Origin: Persephonella sp.
Lineage (GTDB): Bacteria; Aquificota; Aquificia; Aquificales; Hydrogenothermaceae
DNA length: 43,280 bases
Assembly: GCA_030949555.1 (NCBI GenBank)
Contig: JAUZSJ010000066.1
Coordinates: forward strand, 1-43,280
Direction of reading: 5' to 3'
Shown here: positions 39,059-43,280 of the stretch, one piece after another
How positions within the stretch are numbered: the stretch's first letter is position 1
Layout of the letters: each line of letters starts with the position of its first letter
Position numbers and translations under genes: made by a program
The notes under the pieces: model-generated
The model's input: only the letters and a program-made list of their open reading frames with translations
The model's database searches: none
What the model was told of the DNA's origin: nothing

Positions 39059-41129
39059 ATGTATAGATATCCACTTTCCTTAGTTTCAGTTCTGATCTCA
39101 ATATTAGCCATCTGCAATCCTTCTTATACTCAAATAGTTAACACTGTCCATAATCTATCTGTTTCAGGTCCTGGAACGATAAAGGCTGTTTCAGAGACAG
39201 AAATTTGCGTATTTTGTCATATACCTCATCATGAGAGAGAAGGAACTCCGTTATGGAATAGGAAAATGCCCACTTCAATATATAATCTGTTTGACAGTGA
39301 ATTCTTGAGAAGAATAAACTATCCTGCTCCACAACAGCCTTCGGAGATAGAAGGGCAACCGGGAATAGTATCTAGGCAGTGTTTAAGTTGTCACGATGGA
39401 ACAGTAGCAATAGGAGATATTTTTATCTTGAGAGGAACTGAGCTTGGAAATGCTATTCTTATGCAGGGAACAAATCCGGATGGTACAATGCCTTCTACAG
39501 CAGTAGGCTTTATTGGAACAGACTTGTCAGTTCATCACCCAGTAGCTATAGAATATAACCCAAATGTACAAAAGAATTTTGATGTGGGAGCTAAGAGTGT
39601 AGAGCTTAAAAATCCCAACCCAGACCCACCAATCAAACTCTATCTATACAACGGTAAGAAATATGTTGAATGTACTTCATGCCATGATCCCCATAAAGAA
39701 AACAAAAAGTTCCTGAGAGTTGATGTCGGAAATTTGGCACAAGATTTCAAAAAAACTTGTATATCCTGCCATGATAAACCTGGGTGGACAGGAAGTGCAC
39801 ACGACACACAAACCTTGACGTACTCTGATCCTGATATAACTGCTAAATATGGAGAAGGAACTCCTGTTTCTGTAGCCGATTTAGGCTGTGGAAACTGCCA
39901 TACACCACACAAAGCTCAAGGAATTCCTCTTCTTAGAAAAATTGAAGAAAGAACATGTTTTACAGGTGTAGCTTCTTCATCAAATTTAGCACCTTGCCAT
40001 GGAACAGGTGGAGCGAAAGATATAGAAACATTACTGCCACCAAACAGGGTATATGGACATCCAGTAATGGAACCTCTATTTGAGAATATCCATACTCCAC
40101 TCGATGTTCTATATGGTTTTTCGTCAACACAGGTAGATCCTGCAAACAGTAAGACTATAAAGTTCACAGATTCAAAACATGCTGAGTGTATGGACTGTCA
40201 TAATCCGCATAAAACCTCTCCTGGAACACATACTCCACCTACTCAATGGTATCCTACTACAGCTACAGCAAATAACAATAACGTATCCAATGTTCTTGTA
40301 GGCGTATACGGAATTGAACCTGTGTGGGGAACTTCATGGGTCCAACCTTCCCAGTATCAAACACTAGCGGAGGCACAAAAAGAATATCAAATATGCATGA
40401 AATGTCATTCAAAATGGGCGCTGGGAAATTCACCTAATTTAGACTGTACTACCCCAGAAATATCAAATCAAACAGGAACAGTGCTCTACAGATCAATCCT
40501 GTGAATTTAATCCTAACAATAAATCTGCACATCCTGTTGTAGTGTCTCTGAACAATATGCCAGGTAGTTATACTCCAAGATCTTTGCAGGCAAACCAGTT
40601 AAAGCCACCATGGGACACTAACCCTGGTAACCAAACTATGTATTGTTCAGATTGTCACGGGACAGATAATGAAGCTGGAATTGATCCTAAAGGGCCTCAT
40701 GGTTCAATGTATAAGTTTATGCTGAAAGGACCAAATAAATATTGGCCTGCTGACGCAAATGGTAGACTTTACAAAGTAGGAGATATTTTTGGAACCACAG
40801 GATTTACAACAAACGGTCTATTTTGTGTAAACTGCCATAATTTAGAAAATGCGGAAGTTCATCAATACAAGGGCAACAAAAACAAATTTAAAGACTATGC
40901 CTGTGTGTACTGCCATGTTGCCGTTCCTCATGGATCTCCAGTCTCAAGGCTTATAGGGTATGAGAACTTTCCGCAGCCTTATAACTATAATGGAAATAGT
41001 TTGAAACTAAATGGGTTCAAAAAAATTATTGGTCTAAAAAAGTGGCAGGCTAGTTCTATAAATCCATTATGCCACCCAGCTCATAAAGCAGAGGCAGGTG
41101 TTAATTATGATCCCAATCCATATCCGTAA
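39059..41129 (+). CDS. large decahaem c-type cytochrome (paralogue B), one frameshift
   Basis: About 690 aa and collinear with the decahaem gene at 21697-23768; I judge about three quarters of residues identical over the first 150. Signal peptide MYRYPLSLVSVLISILAICN. Ten CXXCH sites: CVFCH, CLSCH, CTSCH, CISCH, CGNCH, CMDCH, CMKCH, CSDCH, CVNCH and CVYCH. The CX12CH (CFTGVASSSNLAPCH) is conserved. An indel near 40490 splits it; the corrected frame reads TDQSCEFNPNNKSAHPVV. Ends LCHPAHKAEAGVNYDPNPYP. Its codon use looks more A/T-rich and less uniform than the first copy, and it lies between two IS relics, which fits acquisition or transposition. Confidence 0.85.
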
Positions 41130-41145
41130 ATAGTACATTTAGAAA

Positions 41146-42250
41146 TTGAAAAAAGTTGATAATGCTACATTTTGGAAAATACGTAGATATGGTTTATCTT
41201 TAAACAGGTTGAAGTCTGGAACCACATACATGGTTAGCTGGACAGTGGCTCTTTTATTATCTCTGGTTTCTGTGTATGGATCAAAAGGAGGAGTAAATCT
41301 GAGCATTAATGCTGTAACAGCAGGAACATTTAAAGAAAAAAACCAAAACTTTGTTACATATGTAAAATTTTTAGGAAAACATAAGAAAAATGTAGAGTCA
41401 GTATCATTCAGTCCAGATGGTAAACTGTTAGCTTCCGGTAGTTGGGATAACACTATAAAAATATGGAGTGTTGATTCAGGTAAACTGATTAAAACTTTAA
41501 AAGGTCATGAAGATAGCGTGAGGTCTGTATCATTCAGTCCAGATGGTAAACTGTTAGCCTCAGGTAGTTATGATAATACTATAAAAATATGGGATGTTAA
41601 TTCAGGTAAATTGATTAAAACTTTAAAAGGTCATAAATATAGCGTGAGGTCTGTATCATTCAGTCCAGATGGTAAACTGTTAGCTTCCAGTGGTAATGAT
41701 AACACTATAAAAATATGGAGTGTTGATTCAGGTAAACTGATTAAAACTTTAAAAGGTCATGAAGATAGCGTGAGGTCTGTATCATTCAGTCCAGATGGTA
41801 AACTGTTAGCCTCAGGTAGTTATGATAACACTAGTAAAGATATGGGACGTTAAATCAGGTAAACTGATTAAAACTTTAAAAGGTCATAAAAATGAGGTTA
41901 ACTCAGTATCATTCAGTCCAGATGGTAAACTGTTAGCCTCAGGTAGTTATGATAATACTATAAAAATATGGGATGTTAATTCAGGTAAACTGATTAAAAC
42001 TTTAAAAGGTCATAAAAATGAGGTTAACTCAGTATCATTCAGTCCAGATGGTAAACTGTTAGCCTCAGGTAGTTATGATAATACTATAAAAATATGGGAT
42101 GTTAATTCAGGTAAATTGATTAAAACTTTAAAAGGTCATAAAAAGAAGGTTAACTCAGTATCATTCAGTCCAGATGGTAAACTGTTAGCCTCAGGTAGCT
42201 ATGATAATACTGTCAAAATTTGGGATATTTCCTTTGTAATACAGAAGTAG
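41146..42250 (+). CDS. WD40-repeat seven-bladed propeller protein, one frameshift
   Basis: Seven WD40 units of 42 residues: each runs [23 protein letters not shown](D/S)V, then [11 protein letters not shown]. An extra G in AAAGATA near 41840 breaks the track frame; without it the fourth blade reads [15 protein letters not shown] hydrophobic segment, [17 protein letters not shown] (M at 41230), looks like a signal peptide. The track start TTG 41146 lacks a ribosome site, so 41230 may be the true start. Seven blades close a propeller. The gene follows the second decahaem gene by 16 bp. It may play the partner role that NHL propellers have in the main locus. Confidence 0.8.
41380..42228 (+). repeat. 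126-bp tandem DNA repeats encoding WD40 blades
   Basis: Seven direct repeats of 126 bp, nearly identical at DNA level (each contains TCATTCAGTCCAGATGGTAAACTG). Even third codon positions are conserved, so the array arose recently by unequal exchange or is kept alike by gene conversion. Short-read assembly could miscount the units. Confidence 0.88.
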
Positions 42251-42317
42251 CACTAAAATTTTCTCATATACACGTATTTGCTCAAATCTTGGCGTGTTTT
42301 AAAAAAACACAGAGATA

Positions 42318-42937
42318 GACATTCTAATATCAGATATGTATTCAGTGGACATAAGCCCATCATTAATATCAAAAATAACAGATAGACTGCTTCCAAAGAT
42401 AGAGGAATGGCAGAATAGACCATTAGATAGAATATATCCAGTAATCTACACAGACAGCATATTCTACAAAGTAAGACAGGATGGGAAAGTAATCCAAAAA
42501 GCAGTAAACGTAGTAATAGGGATAAACAAAGATGGATACAAAGAATTACTTGGATTTTGGCTAAAAGTATTAAACGATTTAAAAAGCAGGGGAGTGGAAG
42601 ATGTGTTGATATTCAGCGTAGACGGGCTGGCAGGTATAAGCAAAGCAATAAACAACGTATATCCTCAGGCAGACATTCAAAGGTGTATAGTTCATCAGGT
42701 AAGGAATTCATTAAAATACGTGCCGTGGAAGGAAAGAAAGCAGGTAGCAGAGGATTTAAAAGAGGTTTATCAGGCATCCACTATAGAAGAAGCGAAGGTT
42801 AGATTAGATGAATTTGAGGAAAAATGGTCAAGGAAGCCTATAGCTGGTTGGGGTAGAATATATGGACAACTTTCTATTTTATTTGAAGGGCAGGATTTAG
42901 GCTGTGGTAAAATTTACACAGTTAGATGGACAGTCCC
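42318..42937 (+). mobile_element. IS256-family insertion sequence relic, copy 2 (5'-truncated, same internal deletion)
   Basis: Transposase fragment from DISPSLISKITDRLLPKIEE through IYTDSIFYKVRQDGKV, VIGINKDGYKELLGFWL, VEDVLIFSVDGLAGISKAI (MULE-type catalytic core) and IQRCIVHQVRNSLKYV to EEKWSRKPIAGW. It then passes directly to GRIYGQLSILFEGQ, the normal extreme C-terminus, so the intervening part is deleted exactly as in copy 1. The N-terminal ~120 codons and the left end are missing. The right end carries the inverted ACTGTCC terminus at 42914-42937. Opposite orientation to copy 1. Confidence 0.78.
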
Positions 42938-42949
42938 TGTCATAACCGA

Positions 42950-43115
42950 TTAACCCTTACCCAGTCCTTTTTCTATTGTTCTAAGTCCAAAGTAGAACGT
43001 GAAAACTCCGCCTATCAGGTAATAGTCAAACTCTGTAAGCTCCAGACCGCTGTACTTTGCAAGTATATATTGATAATATGTCAGAGGATTCTTATAAAAC
43101 TGTAAGTCCCTTGAC
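42950..43115 (-). CDS. short membrane-protein frame, possibly a gene fragment
   Basis: Minus-strand frame of about 55 codons ending at TAA 42950: FYKNPLTYYQYILAKYSGLE, then a hydrophobic stretch DYYLIGGVFTFYFGLRTIEK and GLGKG. No clear start codon or ribosome site is seen upstream (an in-frame TGA lies near 43117), so it may be frameshifted or the remnant of a longer gene. Not recognised. It ends 13 bp from the IS relic and lies downstream of tRNA-Leu. Confidence 0.4.
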
Positions 43116-43226
43116 TGCCTTCAAAACCGCATAAAATCAGGATTTTACCCCCAAAAATGCCCTCTTGCACAACGATATTACTTTTTGGAAATATCGGCGG
43201 TATATTTTTCCTCGCAAAGCCTTGAG

Positions 43227-43280
43227 TGGTGCGAGAGGGGGGAATCGAACCCCCACGGCCTTGCGGCCAAGGGATTTTAA
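43227..43280 (-). tRNA. tRNA-Leu (UAA), 5' part outside the window
   Basis: The minus strand reads TTAAAATCCC (anticodon loop with UAA), then the long class II variable arm TTGGCCGCAAGGCC, the T arm GGGGGTTCGATTCCCCC and acceptor end with encoded CCA (TGG at 43227-43229 on the plus strand). A long variable arm and UAA anticodon identify tRNA-Leu for UUA codons. The D arm and 5' acceptor strand lie beyond position 43280. Confidence 0.93.

Noticed and set aside
41380-42228. CRISPR-like or satellite array
   Set aside because: The 126-bp repeats have no spacers and encode WD40 blades in a continuous frame.
42293-42309. hairpin GTGTTTT-AAA-AAAACAC as a terminator of the WD40 gene
   Set aside because: Purely AT-rich weak stem without a following U tract; more likely junction sequence next to the IS relic.
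43130-43195. short palindromes (TAAAATCAGGATTTTA and CGATATT...AATATCG) near tRNA-Leu as attachment or operator sites
   Set aside because: AT-rich and short, with no second copy or integrase gene in view.

Overview
The window reads as a chromosomal segment of a thermophilic, chemolithotrophic bacterium of the Aquificota (Hydrogenothermaceae, Persephonella- or Sulfurihydrogenibium-like). This placement rests on the low G+C, the A/G-rich coding style, system II cytochrome c maturation, a DhnA-type aldolase and the housekeeping gene mix. It is a judgement from familiarity, not from a database search.

Layout. 1-3317 (minus): a tightly overlapping housekeeping operon rsmD-coaD-lptE-holA-ruvB; ruvB runs off the window. 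3372-11675 (plus): an NlpC/P60 endopeptidase, hslV, a priA with degraded helicase motifs, a HIT protein, a LapA-like protein, a 45-aa membrane microprotein, a DhnA-type aldolase, NDH-2, a UDP-glucuronate decarboxylase-like SDR, a 32-aa membrane microprotein and an AI-2E/PerM permease. 11672-12400 (minus): a succinate dehydrogenase/fumarate reductase Fe-S subunit. 12493-13820 (plus): TlpA/ResA-like thioredoxin and CcdA. 13817-16507 (minus): a molybdate operon modA-mop-modB-modC behind a ModE-like operator. 16785-19998 (plus): a fused CcsBA haem lyase.

20-42 kb is the unusual part, a dense electron-export locus with about 73 CXXCH haem sites in nine genes plus several atypical sites. One half (minus, 31.6 to 20.9 kb) encodes, in transcription order: an OmcE-like tetrahaem cytochrome, an NHL propeller lipoprotein, a second tetrahaem cytochrome, a second NHL propeller, a SurA-like prolyl isomerase, a SPOR-beta-barrel outer-membrane protein, a third NHL propeller, a large decahaem cytochrome, an NTF2-like protein and a monohaem cytochrome. 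A further OmcE-like tetrahaem gene lies convergently at 20.1 kb. The divergent half (plus, 31.9 to 37.6 kb) encodes a dodecahaem-type cytochrome, a NapC/NrfH-type quinol-oxidising tetrahaem cytochrome, a membrane-anchored dodecahaem paralogue and two Ig-like/octahaem paralogues. A perfect FNR/CRP-type palindrome and a good sigma-70 promoter lie between the halves. The parts suggest a route from the quinone pool (NrfH-like) through periplasmic multihaem relays and an outer-membrane barrel to extracellular OmcE-type cytochrome filaments. CcsBA, CcdA and the TlpA-like protein could supply haem attachment.

37.9-42.9 kb: two inverted IS256-family relics that share an internal deletion bracket a second decahaem gene and a WD40 seven-bladed propeller. 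The window ends in a partial tRNA-Leu(UAA) on the minus strand.

Quality warning: more than half of the protein genes, including essential ones, are split by single-base indels, often in A/T runs. Sequencing error is the likely cause, so I annotate the reconstructed genes. Several apparent gene fissions, and one apparent 960-aa fusion, are artefacts.
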